Source: a virus. Taken from it: a DNA stretch of 64,000 bases. Of this stretch, positions 8,702 to 18,385 are shown piece after piece. Positions within the stretch are counted from its first letter, which is position 1. Each line of letters begins with the position of its first letter. The notes beneath the pieces were generated by a model. It made no database searches. It was not told the DNA's origin and was given only the letters and a program-made list of their open reading frames with translations. Position numbers and translations under genes: made by a program. The stretch covers positions 20,476 to 84,475 of the IMG/VR virus record IMGVR_UViG_3300044632_000794. The stretch is one strand, 5' to 3'.

Positions 8702-8910
8702 TGGAAAAAGGAACTCAAGTTAGAGTAGACTTATCTTTTACACGCAACCTTGGTAACTTTGAAAGCATCAAGATTGGTATTGGTGTAGATGATTTTGTGC
8801 GAGACGGAGAGACAGTAGATGCCGCAGCAGACAGAGTCTATAAGTTTGTTGAAGATAAGCTAATTCAAAAGACACAAGAAGTAGAAGAGGAATTGCGTGG
8901 CAGTAAATAA
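8701..8910 (+). CDS. Hypothetical small protein of the replication operon
   Basis: 69 aa with a beta-rich N-terminus and a charged helical C-terminus. No recognised motif. It overlaps the next gene by 14 nt. Conserved operon position before the helicase suggests a replication accessory role, unproven. Confidence 0.6.
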   Translation: MEKGTQVRVDLSFTRNLGNFESIKIGIGVDDFVRDGETVDAAADRVYKFVEDKLIQKTQEVEEELRGSK

Positions 8911-9211
8911 AGAACCCTACATTCTTCTTTCTTTGTACTCTATTCTATATGAGGAGGCTTATAAAACAAAGCCAACTATCAATAGGTATAAGGAAAAATG
9001 GGCTATGCAAGATGTTATAGATAGCATAGGGTTTGATAGAGCTAGAGATGTTTTAGAATATTATTTTAAGACTGGAAAGAATAGACACCCACTTAATTTC
9101 TTTTACAATAATTTTGACAGAATAGAAGACATGATGATTCAAATTAAAGAAGATAAAGTTAACAGAAGCCGTCTGTTGCAAGAAACTAAAAGAATGGTTG
9201 AGGATAATTAG
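8897..9211 (+). CDS. Helicase-adjacent protein, candidate helicase loader
   Basis: 104 aa, GTG start. Helical and charged, with a central PLNFFYNNFDRIEDM stretch. It ends exactly where the DnaB-like helicase starts. Small helical proteins directly upstream of phage helicases often are loaders; there is no sequence proof here. Confidence 0.55.
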   Translation: MAVNKEPYILLSLYSILYEEAYKTKPTINRYKEKWAMQDVIDSIGFDRARDVLEYYFKTGKNRHPLNFFYNNFDRIEDMMIQIKEDKVNRSRLLQETKRMVEDN

Positions 9212-10446
9212 TGAATACAGAAGCAGAGCTAATTTCAGCAGTTTGTAAAAACAAAGACATAAGCACCATTCTTGCAGATAATTCAGACGACCTGTTTGTA
9301 TCCCATAAGGATATCTGGGAAGGCCTTAAGTCATACTACTATAAATTTAGGGCAGTGCCAGAAGCTACAATTCTACAGGATAAGTTTAAAGACTTTGAGC
9401 CAGTTGAAACAAAAGGAGAAACTGGTTATTACCTAGATAAATTAAAAAATGAATTTGTAGGGAATAAGTTGAAGACTATTCTTATGCAAGCAGGCTCATC
9501 TCTAAAAGAAGACGCACCCTCAAGAGTTCTTGGCACAATGCAGTCACAACTCGCAACACTAAGTCGATACACAAACAATGTTAAGGATTTAGACATTACA
9601 GATTTAGACTCGGCTGAAAGACACTACGAGTCAGTAAGAACTAGATCGTTAGCAATGGGAGGAAGCCCAGGAATTTTAACAGGCTTCGATGCAATTGATA
9701 AAGCTTATCCAACTGGAATGGCACCAGGCCACCTTATCGTTGCTATTGGTTGGCCAGGACGCGGTAAGACTTGGTTTACATCTTACCTAGCATGCAAAGC
9801 TTGGGAGCAGGGATTTAAGCCAATGATTGTTTCTCTTGAGATGGCACCAGAGAATATGCGAGATAGAATTTATACAATGCTTGGCTCTGGTTTATTTAGA
9901 GCAAGCGATTTGTCAAAGGGTGACATTAACATTGATGATTTTAAAACATGGGGAAAAAAGAAGACAGAAGGTAAGAATAGCTTTATCCTAGTTTCAAATG
10001 AGGGAGCTGGAGAAGTAACACCTGCAACTATTCAGGGAAAGATTGACCAGCATAAGCCAGATCTAGTTATCCTTGACTACCATCAGCTGTTCAATGATAA
10101 TAAGAGAAGTAATTCTGAAGTTGAAAGAAATAGAAATATCTCAAGAGACTTCAAACTCCTTGCTGTAACAAATGGAATTCCTATTATTGATATTACTGCT
10201 GCAACTGCAGATGATATCTCAGATCAAAAAGAACCTCCAATGATGAGCCAGGTAGCATGGTCAAAGGCTATTGAGTACGATGCTGATATGGCTATTGCAA
10301 TTCATAAGCATGCAAATACAGATCTTATTGAGGTTGTATCTAGAAAGAATAGGCATGGTCACGATTTTAGATTCTTCCTTGACTGGGATATCAATAGAGG
10401 AGTCATTACTCCAATCTATGAAGACCTTCCAGAGCTGAGCAAGTGA
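9211..10446 (+). CDS. Replicative DnaB-like DNA helicase
   Basis: 411 aa, GTG start. The RecA-like motor domain has Walker A GWPGRGKTW near residues 180-188, the H1a-type EMAPE stretch, Walker B LVILDYHQL near 285-293, and a downstream SRKNRHG with a likely arginine finger. The N-terminal domain (about 1-120) is helical, as in DnaB. It unwinds the lagging strand at the phage fork and would work with the primase two genes downstream. Confidence 0.9.
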   Translation: MNTEAELISAVCKNKDISTILADNSDDLFVSHKDIWEGLKSYYYKFRAVPEATILQDKFKDFEPVETKGETGYYLDKLKNEFVGNKLKTILMQAGSSLKEDAPSRVLGTMQSQLATLSRYTNNVKDLDITDLDSAERHYESVRTRSLAMGGSPGILTGFDAIDKAYPTGMAPGHLIVAIGWPGRGKTWFTSYLACKAWEQGFKPMIVSLEMAPENMRDRIYTMLGSGLFRASDLSKGDINIDDFKTWGKKKTEGKNSFILVSNEGAGEVTPATIQGKIDQHKPDLVILDYHQLFNDNKRSNSEVERNRNISRDFKLLAVTNGIPIIDITAATADDISDQKEPPMMSQVAWSKAIEYDADMAIAIHKHANTDLIEVVSRKNRHGHDFRFFLDWDINRGVITPIYEDLPELSK

Positions 10447-10733
10447 CCCATCAAAATATTAAAAGGTTTCAAATAAGAGTTGAGTTTTTAGATGATTCAG
10501 ATATGATCAGAATAAAAAAACAATATGATGATTTGCTTGTAGGCCAAATGAAAGACGCTGGATACACAAGGGTACTTGACATAGACCCAGCTTTTTCGGT
10601 AGAATTTGACGGACAAACATGGAAGTTCTTAATGACCCTCCATGGAGTTTATGTAGGAAAGAAGAAGGCATGGCAATTAGAGGGTATAACCCAAGGCAAA
10701 TTGATACATCGGAATACTCCTCTGCCCACATAA
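10443..10733 (+). CDS. Hypothetical protein between helicase and primase
   Basis: 96 aa, GTG start overlapping the helicase stop. Mixed alpha/beta, no recognised motif. Its 3' end overlaps the primase reading frame by about 64 nt. A replication accessory role is inferred from the operon only. Confidence 0.5.
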   Translation: MTHQNIKRFQIRVEFLDDSDMIRIKKQYDDLLVGQMKDAGYTRVLDIDPAFSVEFDGQTWKFLMTLHGVYVGKKKAWQLEGITQGKLIHRNTPLPT

Positions 10734-11659
10734 AATCAATAGTTCAAAGTTTAGGAATAGATATGGTTGGAGAAACTTCCAACGACTTTCTTGCCTATTG
10801 TCCATTTCATTCAAATAGACACACCTCAAGCTTTAGTATAAGTAAAACAAAAGGTGCATATATTTGCTTTAACCCATCATGCGGTGAATCTGGAACAATG
10901 AGCGATCTAGTAAAAAAGATTTTAAACAAAAATGAATTTCAGTCTCTAAGGTATATCGAATCAAAGCAAAATGAAGCTCTAGAAAATTTTGACGAATCCC
11001 TTAATGAGATGTTAGAAGACAAGCCAGATTTCGTTGAATTCCCAGAAGAGACACTAGTTAATTTACACAAAGGTTTGATGAATAGCGATAAAGGAAAAGA
11101 CTATTTAAAATCTCGCGGTATTGACTTAGATTCAATTAAACATTTTTCATTAGGGTATTCGGATAATATGGATATGATAACTGTACCAGTTCATAGTCCA
11201 GATGGAATCCCAGTTGGAGTTGTTGGACGATCCATTTCTGACAAAAGATTTAAGAATAGCAAAGACCTTCCAAGAAGTAAAACTATGTTTAACATACACC
11301 GTGCTAAAAAAATTGGAGATAGGGTTATTGTCGTCGAGTCTAGCTTTGATGCAATTCGTGTTCACCAAGCTGGCTTTCCAAATGTTGTGGCTACATTGGG
11401 TGGTCACATATCTGGACAAAACCTTAACCTGTTAAATAGATACTTCAATACAGTTATTATTATGACAGATGCGGATAAGGCTGGAAGAGATTTAGGCTCA
11501 ACAATTGCATACAAATTAAGTAATAAAAACATCTTGTGGGCATCGCATTCTTATGGTAGAATATATCCAGAGGGTGTAAAAGATGCAGGTGATATGTCTG
11601 ATGAAGATATTAAAGCCTGTATAGCAAATGCCATATCTAATTTCGAATATAAAAATTAA
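10670..11659 (+). CDS. DnaG-like DNA primase
   Basis: 329 aa from the chosen ATG at 10670, which follows a purine-rich GAAAGAAGAAGG; an upstream in-frame start at 10619 would add 17 residues. An N-terminal CHC2-type zinc finger (CPFH near residue 44, then CFNPSC) precedes a Toprim domain with VVESSFDA (catalytic Glu) and TDADKAGRD (DxD). It lays down RNA primers and pairs with the DnaB-like helicase. The C-terminal helicase-interaction domain of bacterial DnaG is absent or much shortened. Confidence 0.88.
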   Translation: MAIRGYNPRQIDTSEYSSAHIKSIVQSLGIDMVGETSNDFLAYCPFHSNRHTSSFSISKTKGAYICFNPSCGESGTMSDLVKKILNKNEFQSLRYIESKQNEALENFDESLNEMLEDKPDFVEFPEETLVNLHKGLMNSDKGKDYLKSRGIDLDSIKHFSLGYSDNMDMITVPVHSPDGIPVGVVGRSISDKRFKNSKDLPRSKTMFNIHRAKKIGDRVIVVESSFDAIRVHQAGFPNVVATLGGHISGQNLNLLNRYFNTVIIMTDADKAGRDLGSTIAYKLSNKNILWASHSYGRIYPEGVKDAGDMSDEDIKACIANAISNFEYKN

Positions 11660-11680
11660 ACAATAATATAAGTGATCACA

Positions 11681-11697
11681 AACGGATATATACCGTT
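11681..11697 (+). promoter_or_regulatory. Inverted repeat in leader of ssDNA-binding-like gene
   Basis: AACGG-N7-CCGTT, just after a weak -10 candidate (TATAAG, 11667-11672), so the repeat would sit at about +3. It is followed by AAGGAG before ATG 11718. It fits the 5'-hairpin leader pattern seen elsewhere, or could be an operator. Confidence 0.45.
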
Positions 11698-11717
11698 ACA
11701 TACATAAGGAGAATAAA

Positions 11718-12392
11718 ATGGGAATAGTAAAAGGTTTGTCAGGAATGACAAAGGCAATGGACAAGGTTACATACACTAGTTCAGAAGATAGCAAGGCAAA
11801 GTGGTTAAAGATTGAAGATGGAGAAGCAGTAAAGATTCGCTTCTTGCAAGAGCTTGATCCAGATTCACCACACTATAATGAAAAAATGGGTTGCGGATTT
11901 TTTGCAATTGAGCACACAAACCCTAAAGATTATCGCCGTAAGGCACTAGACACAATGGAAGATGAAGGCCGTGACTGGGCTCAAGAACAGCACCGTAAAG
12001 ATCCAAAGGCTGGCTGGGGTGCAAGAAAGCGCCTATATATTAATGTCCTAGTTGATGACGGAAAGACTGAGCCATATGTAGCAATTCTTTCTCAAGGAGT
12101 AAGCGGTAAAACAATTACACCAACACTGATTGAATATGCAAATGAAATGGGAAGCATCACAAATCTAATGTGGCGTGTAAAGCGTAGTGGTCTTAAGACA
12201 GACACAAGCTACACAATTATACCGTTGGCTAAAGATGAAAAGCCATTCGACTTTTCTGCTGTCGAGCTGTTTGATTTAGAAAAAACAGCAGTGCGTAGCG
12301 TTCCATACGCAGAGCAGGAAGCATTCTATACTGGTGAGTCATCTCCAGAAGAACGAGAGTCATCTTCAACAAGTAGCAGCGTAGACTGGTAA
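11718..12392 (+). CDS. Putative phage ssDNA-binding replication protein (gp32-like organisation)
   Basis: 224 aa. The N-terminus is basic, the central region beta-rich (KWLKIEDGEAVKIRFLQEL near residues 29-48), and the C-terminus is acidic and Ser-rich, ending in VDW. An acidic tail is typical of ssDNA-binding proteins that recruit partners. It lies between primase and polymerase with a dedicated AAGGAG leader, suggesting high expression. A separate OB-fold SSB occurs at 20538, so the exact role is uncertain. Confidence 0.55.
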   Translation: MGIVKGLSGMTKAMDKVTYTSSEDSKAKWLKIEDGEAVKIRFLQELDPDSPHYNEKMGCGFFAIEHTNPKDYRRKALDTMEDEGRDWAQEQHRKDPKAGWGARKRLYINVLVDDGKTEPYVAILSQGVSGKTITPTLIEYANEMGSITNLMWRVKRSGLKTDTSYTIIPLAKDEKPFDFSAVELFDLEKTAVRSVPYAEQEAFYTGESSPEERESSSTSSSVDW

Positions 12393-12417
12393 GAGAGAGT
12401 ATAGGCGGAGAATTAAG

Positions 12418-15400
12418 TTGAACTTCACACATTTACATGTGCATTCTTTCTATTCATTAATGGATGGGCTTAATTCTCCCGCCGAACTCGTAAAAGCTGC
12501 GAAGGAAGCAGGGCAGACTTCTTTGGCAATTACTGACCACGGAACTTTGTCTTCACACCGTGAAATGCAAATTGCATGTAAAGATCAAGGCATTAAGCCA
12601 ATTCTCGGAGTTGAAGCTTACATTTCTCCGACAGATAGATTTGATCGTTCATCTAAGACAGATAAGTCTATTCAGGCTTATAACCACATTATTCTTTTAG
12701 CTAAAAATAAAAAAGGTCTTGAGAATATTAATATACTACAGGAACTTGCATGGAATGAAGGTTTTTATCACAAGCCACGTATTGATAGGGAGGTTCTTAG
12801 GGAATATGCTGAAGGCATTATTGTATTGTCTGGATGCCTTAATGGGCTTATCTCTAAGGCTATCGAAAGGGGCGAATTTTCTGAAGCTAAAATGGTTCTC
12901 AAAGATTTTCAAAAAACTTTCGGTCAAGATTTTTATGTTGAGGTTCAATCTCACAATCCGCAAGAAATAAATTTAAAGCTGCTTGAATTAGCAGATGAGC
13001 TTAAAATAAAGGCGGTAGCAACAGGTGATGCTCATTTCGCTAAAGAAGAAGACCGTGTACTAGAAGAAGCAATGCTTATTCTATCAACATCTCCTAAGTC
13101 AGATAAAGATGCAGACTTTGAAATGTCAAGACAAATGCCAGATATGATGGATAGATTTAATTACCTATATCCAGAACGTAGAATATCATTTCAAGACTAT
13201 AATCTATTTATTCAAAGTAGGTCTGAAATTGAGGCGGACTTTAATAAAGTAGGAATTACTCGTACAGACATATACGATAATACAATGGAAATTGCTGATA
13301 AAATTGGCGAGTATGACTTCCATGAGGGGCTAGATCTGCTACCTATCCCAAAGACCAATGCTGACAAGAAACTGTCTGATATGGCCTTAGAAGGCCTTAA
13401 AAGACTATCCCTAGACAAAGATCAGGTCTACTTGGATAGAATTGCAGAAGAATTATCTATAATTAAAGATAAGGCATTTGCTTCATATTTCCTAGTTGTA
13501 GCAGATATGATTACATGGGCTAAGTCAAATAATATTATGGTTGGCCCAGGACGTGGCTCTGCAGCTGGCTCATTAGTTTGCTATGCCCTTGGAATTACAG
13601 ATGTGGATCCAATTAAATATGATCTTCTATTCTTCCGATTTATTAACCCAGAGCGCAATGACTTCCCAGATATTGATACCGATTTTGAAGACCGCCGTCG
13701 CAAAGAGGTAAAGGATTACTTAAAGAAAAAGTTTAAGCACGTTGCATCTATTTCTACATATACTTATTTTAAAGATAAGGGTGTAATTAGAGATGCTGCA
13801 AGAGTATTCATGGTTCCCCTTTCAGATGTTAATCGTGCAATGAAATCGATTGATACATTTGAAGACTTTATGGATTCGCCAAATACAAAAGAATTTAGAG
13901 CAAAGTATCCAGAAGTAACTTGGCTTGCAGAAAGACTTCGTGGAAAGATTCGAAGTGTTGGAGTCCATGCTGCAGGTGTTGTAGTTGCAAAAGATGATTT
14001 AAGAAAGTACGCACCAATAGAGTCCAGAGCTGATGCAAATGATGAAGTCTCTGGAAGAATTCCAGTCGTGGCATACGATATGGATACGGTTGCAGATATC
14101 GGTCTTATTAAGCTAGATGCCCTAGGTCTTAAGACTTTATCTGTGATCTCTGATACTTTAAAATCAATTAAGAGTCGATATGACAAAGATATTAATCTTT
14201 ATGACATTGCTTTAGATGATGAGAATGTTTATAAAATTTTTAACGATGGATACACAAAAGGAATATTCCAGGCAGAAGCAACACCATATACAAACTTACT
14301 TATAAAAATGCGTGTCGATAAATTTGAAGACTTAGCTGCATCAAATGCTTTGGTTAGACCAGGAGCTATGAATACAGTTGGAGCCTCTTACATCAAGCGT
14401 AAGCACGGTAATGAAGCAGTTAATTATATCCATCCAATTATGAAACCTTTTACAGAAAATACATACGGGGTGATTATATATCAAGAGCAGGTTATGCAAG
14501 CATGCGTACACCTAGGAGGAATGACTTGGTCAGAGGCTGACAAGGTTAGAAAGGTTATTGGTAAAAAGCAAGATGCAAAAGAACTCAGTCCATTCAAAGA
14601 TAAATTTATTCAGGGCGCTAAAAAGCATATCAGCGCAGAAGAAGCAGACAATCTCTGGAAAACATTCGAAGCTCACGCTGGATACTCATTCAATCGTAGT
14701 CACGCTGTCGCTTATTCTATGCTTTCTTATTATACCGCTTGGCTTAAGTGCTATTATCCTTTGGAATTTTTATTCTCGATCCTTAAAAATGAAGGGGACA
14801 AAGACGCCAGAACAGGCTATTTGATTGAGGCTAAGAGGCTTGGGATTAAAGTTAAGCTGCCACATGTAAATGAATCAGATGTAAATTTTTCACTACAAAA
14901 AGATTCAATTAGATTTGGTTTAGCTGAAGTTAAATTTATTTCAGACAGCATTGCAAATAAAATTATTGAAAAGAGACCTTATGAAAACTATAAAGATTTT
15001 GTTGACAAGGCATCCAAAAAGGGTAGCGGCATTAACTCTAGGGCCGTTAATTCTCTTAATGCTATTGGGGGCGCTGCTTTTGATGATAACCCTAGAAGCG
15101 GTAAAGAAGCAGAGTCTTATTACGAGTTTTTAGGAATACCTTCCTTTAACCTATCCAACTTAGAGCCAAGAGTAAAGGCACAAGCTAGACCTATTGATGA
15201 GTTTGAAGAGCTAGGATCTTTTGTTATGTTTGGAATGGCTAAAAGTATAAAGCGTGGGAATGGCTGGTCACGAATAGAGTTAGTCGATGAAAGTGGATCT
15301 GTTGGACTGTTTGATATTGAACAGACAAAAATAGAAACAAACAAAATGTATTTTGTTTTAGTTGGAGACAATAGAATATCTAGATATATAGATGTAGATT

Positions 15401-15687
15401 CTATTACCAAAGATTCAGATGATCCATTTGTAAAGTATTTATATGCAAAGTCTTACCCTATTGACGAAAATCAAAGGTTTGTGATAAGCTATACTCCATA
15501 TAAAACAAAAGCTGGCAAAACCATGGCTCACCTTGTAATGTCAGATAAAGATAAGAATTTAAATAGAGCAATTGTGTTTTCAAGCATGTACCCACTTTCG
15601 TTGGCAAAGATGCGAGAAGGAATGATATGCGAGCCAGTTCTAAAAACTTTAGAAGATGGAACACTTATGGTTAAGGAAGTAAAATGA
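12418..15687 (+). CDS. dnaE: DNA polymerase III alpha subunit (DnaE-type, family C)
   Basis: 1089 aa from a TTG start with GGAG 7 nt upstream. The N-terminal PHP domain begins directly with HLHVHSFYSLMDG. The polymerase core carries GPGRGSAAGS and PDIDTDF (catalytic Asp near 419/421/423), with the third Asp in IKLDAL near 567. An OB-like segment lies near residues 950-1020. The length is slightly below bacterial DnaE (about 1160 aa). It is the phage replicative polymerase; no proofreading exonuclease subunit or clamp was recognised in the window, so the host clamp may be used. Confidence 0.95.
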   Translation: MNFTHLHVHSFYSLMDGLNSPAELVKAAKEAGQTSLAITDHGTLSSHREMQIACKDQGIKPILGVEAYISPTDRFDRSSKTDKSIQAYNHIILLAKNKKGLENINILQELAWNEGFYHKPRIDREVLREYAEGIIVLSGCLNGLISKAIERGEFSEAKMVLKDFQKTFGQDFYVEVQSHNPQEINLKLLELADELKIKAVATGDAHFAKEEDRVLEEAMLILSTSPKSDKDADFEMSRQMPDMMDRFNYLYPERRISFQDYNLFIQSRSEIEADFNKVGITRTDIYDNTMEIADKIGEYDFHEGLDLLPIPKTNADKKLSDMALEGLKRLSLDKDQVYLDRIAEELSIIKDKAFASYFLVVADMITWAKSNNIMVGPGRGSAAGSLVCYALGITDVDPIKYDLLFFRFINPERNDFPDIDTDFEDRRRKEVKDYLKKKFKHVASISTYTYFKDKGVIRDAARVFMVPLSDVNRAMKSIDTFEDFMDSPNTKEFRAKYPEVTWLAERLRGKIRSVGVHAAGVVVAKDDLRKYAPIESRADANDEVSGRIPVVAYDMDTVADIGLIKLDALGLKTLSVISDTLKSIKSRYDKDINLYDIALDDENVYKIFNDGYTKGIFQAEATPYTNLLIKMRVDKFEDLAASNALVRPGAMNTVGASYIKRKHGNEAVNYIHPIMKPFTENTYGVIIYQEQVMQACVHLGGMTWSEADKVRKVIGKKQDAKELSPFKDKFIQGAKKHISAEEADNLWKTFEAHAGYSFNRSHAVAYSMLSYYTAWLKCYYPLEFLFSILKNEGDKDARTGYLIEAKRLGIKVKLPHVNESDVNFSLQKDSIRFGLAEVKFISDSIANKIIEKRPYENYKDFVDKASKKGSGINSRAVNSLNAIGGAAFDDNPRSGKEAESYYEFLGIPSFNLSNLEPRVKAQARPIDEFEELGSFVMFGMAKSIKRGNGWSRIELVDESGSVGLFDIEQTKIETNKMYFVLVGDNRISRYIDVDSITKDSDDPFVKYLYAKSYPIDENQRFVISYTPYKTKAGKTMAHLVMSDKDKNLNRAIVFSSMYPLSLAKMREGMICEPVLKTLEDGTLMVKEVK

Positions 15688-15908
15688 CAGATAGCACTGA
15701 AGACGTATTCAAGACGATGAACTCATCTAGGGTTCTAGTTGCGATATTAAATAAGATAGGATCTATTGAGATTCCAACCGAAGACTTTGTAAAAGCAAGT
15801 AGCGAGGACGCTCAGCTATCAGTAACTTATAATAATGAAACATTGTCATTTGAGTTTAAGATTGAGGATAAGGGCACAGATTCTAACCTTGAAGTGATAT
15901 CTGATTAA
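15684..15908 (+). CDS. Hypothetical small acidic protein
   Basis: 74 aa, ATG overlapping the polymerase stop (ATGA). Acidic, helical N-terminus and beta C-terminus. No motif recognised. Placed between polymerase and RecA, so a replication role is possible. Confidence 0.6.
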   Translation: MTDSTEDVFKTMNSSRVLVAILNKIGSIEIPTEDFVKASSEDAQLSVTYNNETLSFEFKIEDKGTDSNLEVISD

Positions 15909-15912
15909 TCAA

Positions 15913-16917
15913 ATGGATATTAACTTAGATGACATCTTAGCAAAGCTAGATCCCAAGACCAGGGCTAGAGTACAATCCGCTGTTGATATACAGGTGGATA
16001 GGCAGCCTACTTCTAGTATAGGTTTAAACTTTGCCCTTAATGGTGGATTTGCTTACGGCAGACAGATACTTGTATGGGGAAATAAATCGGCTGGAAAATC
16101 TTCTTTCTGTCTGCAGATGATTGCATTAGCCCAAAAAGAAGGAAAGACTTGCGCCTGGATTGACGCAGAGCACTCTTATGATCCAGCATGGGCTGAAAAA
16201 CTAGGAGTAAACTCAAAAGAATTAATATACTCTCCAGCAAAAACTGTAAACGATATGGTTGATGTTGCAACAAAACTAATGGAGGCAGGTGTTGACATAA
16301 TTGTAGTAGACTCTATCTCAGCTTTATTGCCAGCAATCTATTTTGAAAAAGATGGAAATGAAATGAAAGATTTGCAAGACACAAAGCAAATCGGAGCAGA
16401 AGCAAAGGATATGACTCACGCAGTCAAGATGTTAAACTATGCAAACAAAAATACGTTACTCGTTCTTATATCGCAGCAAAGAAATCAATTTGGATCTATG
16501 CATGCAAGCCACATCCCAACAGGAGGAATGGCTGTTAAGTTCTTCTCCTCTACCGTCATCAAGCTCTGGTCTTCAGAAGCTGAGGCTAACGCTATTAAAG
16601 CAGGTGTTAAGGTTGGCGACAAAATTATTGAGCAAAGAGTTGGAAGGCCCGTCAACTGGATTGTTGATTACAACAAACTCGGTCCCCCTAACCTCTCTGG
16701 CCAATACGACTTTTACTACCAAGGAGAATCTCTCGGGATAGATTATGTCGGTGAGACCTTAGACGTTGCAGAAATGTGCGGTATTGTTGAAAAGGGTGGC
16801 GCCTGGTATACTATAAATAAAGAAAGATTCCAGGGAAGAGCAAAAGCTGTTGCCTACCTAAAAGAAAACCCAGAAGTTGTAGACTATTTAATTAAGGAAA
16901 TAAGTGCCAGATCTTAA
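15913..16917 (+). CDS. recA: RecA/UvsX-type recombinase
   Basis: 334 aa. Walker A GNKSAGKSS lies near residues 56-64, the catalytic Glu in WIDAEHSYD, Walker B VDIIVVDSISALL near 117-129, and the L2-like loop FGSMHASHIPTGGMAVKF. It promotes strand exchange in recombination-dependent replication and repair. It starts 4 nt after the upstream gene and overlaps the downstream one by 14 nt. Confidence 0.93.
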   Translation: MDINLDDILAKLDPKTRARVQSAVDIQVDRQPTSSIGLNFALNGGFAYGRQILVWGNKSAGKSSFCLQMIALAQKEGKTCAWIDAEHSYDPAWAEKLGVNSKELIYSPAKTVNDMVDVATKLMEAGVDIIVVDSISALLPAIYFEKDGNEMKDLQDTKQIGAEAKDMTHAVKMLNYANKNTLLVLISQQRNQFGSMHASHIPTGGMAVKFFSSTVIKLWSSEAEANAIKAGVKVGDKIIEQRVGRPVNWIVDYNKLGPPNLSGQYDFYYQGESLGIDYVGETLDVAEMCGIVEKGGAWYTINKERFQGRAKAVAYLKENPEVVDYLIKEISARS

Positions 16918-17095
16918 TGAGTTTTTAAATAAACAAGAGCGTAAGGATATCAATTCTACATTTGAAATTCTTAGCGGTGTCAGACCATGCTCTAAATGTG
17001 ATATAGATGTAGATGGTGGGTGGTGGGATCCCGACAATTTAATAATGAAGTGGACCTGTTCTGATGGGCATGAAACAATCCATAGGGTAGGATAA
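16904..17095 (+). CDS. Small Cys-containing hypothetical protein
   Basis: 63 aa, GTG start with AAGGA upstream. CSKC and a later Cys/His (TCSDGHETIH) suggest a metal site. It overlaps recA and abuts the nuclease gene. Function unknown. Confidence 0.55.
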   Translation: MPDLNEFLNKQERKDINSTFEILSGVRPCSKCDIDVDGGWWDPDNLIMKWTCSDGHETIHRVG

Positions 17096-17400
17096 TGTCA
17101 GAAAGAGCGGAAGTAAAAAGAGACGGGGCGAAGGCTCAAAAAAATAGTGGTCGAGGTAATTACCAAAAGGGTGACGCTAGGTGGAAAATGTTCCTTGTTG
17201 ACTATAAAGAATCTAAATCTTCATTTAATTTAAATAAGCCTGTGTGGGCTAAAATATGTACAGATACTTTTAAAGTTGATAGAGATATGCATCCAGCACT
17301 TAAAGTTATAATAGGTTCAGATAATAAGGTCAGGCTTGGTATAATAGAGTGGTCAGTTTTGGAAGAACTGATTGATTTCTGGGAGGAAAAACATGTTTAG
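17095..17400 (+). CDS. PD-(D/E)XK-type nuclease, candidate Holliday junction resolvase
   Basis: 101 aa. The pattern E-x-K near the N-terminus, GRGNYQKGD and then VDYKES matches the small phage resolvase-like PD-(D/E)XK fold (acidic residue, GD, D-x-K). Following recA, it would cut branched recombination intermediates. A second, RuvC-like candidate is at 22418. The gene overlaps the next by 8 nt. Confidence 0.55.
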   Translation: MSERAEVKRDGAKAQKNSGRGNYQKGDARWKMFLVDYKESKSSFNLNKPVWAKICTDTFKVDRDMHPALKVIIGSDNKVRLGIIEWSVLEELIDFWEEKHV

Positions 17401-18385
17401 TTTAGATGAAAAGCACCAGATAATGCCATTTGTTACCTTATATAAAAACGCAATTAAAAACCCTAAAGACTTTCTAGAAATAATTAAATCTTCTGAAGGC
17501 CAAATTAATAGCGACGATTCCCCACACTCTTGGAGCGCATGGGATAATTTTGGAATAAAAGCAAACTTGCATGATATACATATGCAATCAGATAAAGACA
17601 TCCACCCAGGCAAAAACATACTTGATGAATTTAATAATTTAATTAATGCTGGTCTAGATGAGTATATAAAATATTGGATTCTAGATAATAATGCTAGTAA
17701 ATATAAGACAACAAATCCAGAGCATTGGAAAAACATATTCCCAGAGTTTGTTAAAAATTGGAACTACAAAACAGATTTGGTAGAGCTGACAGAAGACTTT
17801 GAGTCTTGCGAAACAGTAATGATTGCTACTGGAAATCCTGGCTGGATAAGATCTGGAATAGATATCCTAAAACACAAAGAGAATACTGTCGATAAGTTTG
17901 CAATAGGTTATCACATTGACACAGATGGAAGCTTAGACACACCAGGACCAAAGACAGTTATTACTGCTACCATATATATTAACGACGACTATGAAGGTGG
18001 AGGAGTCTCTTATCTAAATGAGTTTGATGGAACTGTGGTAAACTACAAGCCATCAGCAGGGGACCTTGTAATATTCCCATCATCAAAACCTTTTTTTCAC
18101 GCAGCACTTCCATTAAGCGGAGATAAGCCAAAATATTTAGCTAGAAAATTTTTAAGATGGAAAAGCACTGGGTCTTTAGATTGGGAAAATGAAATTAAAA
18201 AAAATGGAGAAGACTTTACTCTAAGACTGTATACTGAAAAAAGAAAAATTGAATCAGCAATGGGATATTACACAAAAAGAGTTTTTCTTAAAGATGAAGA
18301 TAGGTCTACGCAAGAACAGCACGGAGACCCGTTCTTTGTAAAAGATATAATTGATTTTAATAAAAAAATAAATGGGGTCCTATAA
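17393..18385 (+). CDS. 2OG-Fe(II) oxygenase (first of a tandem trio)
   Basis: 330 aa from ATG 17393, chosen because GGGAGG lies 7 nt upstream; an in-frame TTG at 17372 is less likely. The C-terminal P4H-like domain has GYHIDTDG (HxD near residues 173-175), INDDYEGGGV, YKPSAGDLVIFPS, a distal His in FFHAAL and a following Arg. The N-terminal ~150 residues are shared with the next two genes. Substrate unknown. Coupled to the next gene by TAATG. Confidence 0.85.
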   Translation: MFSLDEKHQIMPFVTLYKNAIKNPKDFLEIIKSSEGQINSDDSPHSWSAWDNFGIKANLHDIHMQSDKDIHPGKNILDEFNNLINAGLDEYIKYWILDNNASKYKTTNPEHWKNIFPEFVKNWNYKTDLVELTEDFESCETVMIATGNPGWIRSGIDILKHKENTVDKFAIGYHIDTDGSLDTPGPKTVITATIYINDDYEGGGVSYLNEFDGTVVNYKPSAGDLVIFPSSKPFFHAALPLSGDKPKYLARKFLRWKSTGSLDWENEIKKNGEDFTLRLYTEKRKIESAMGYYTKRVFLKDEDRSTQEQHGDPFFVKDIIDFNKKINGVL

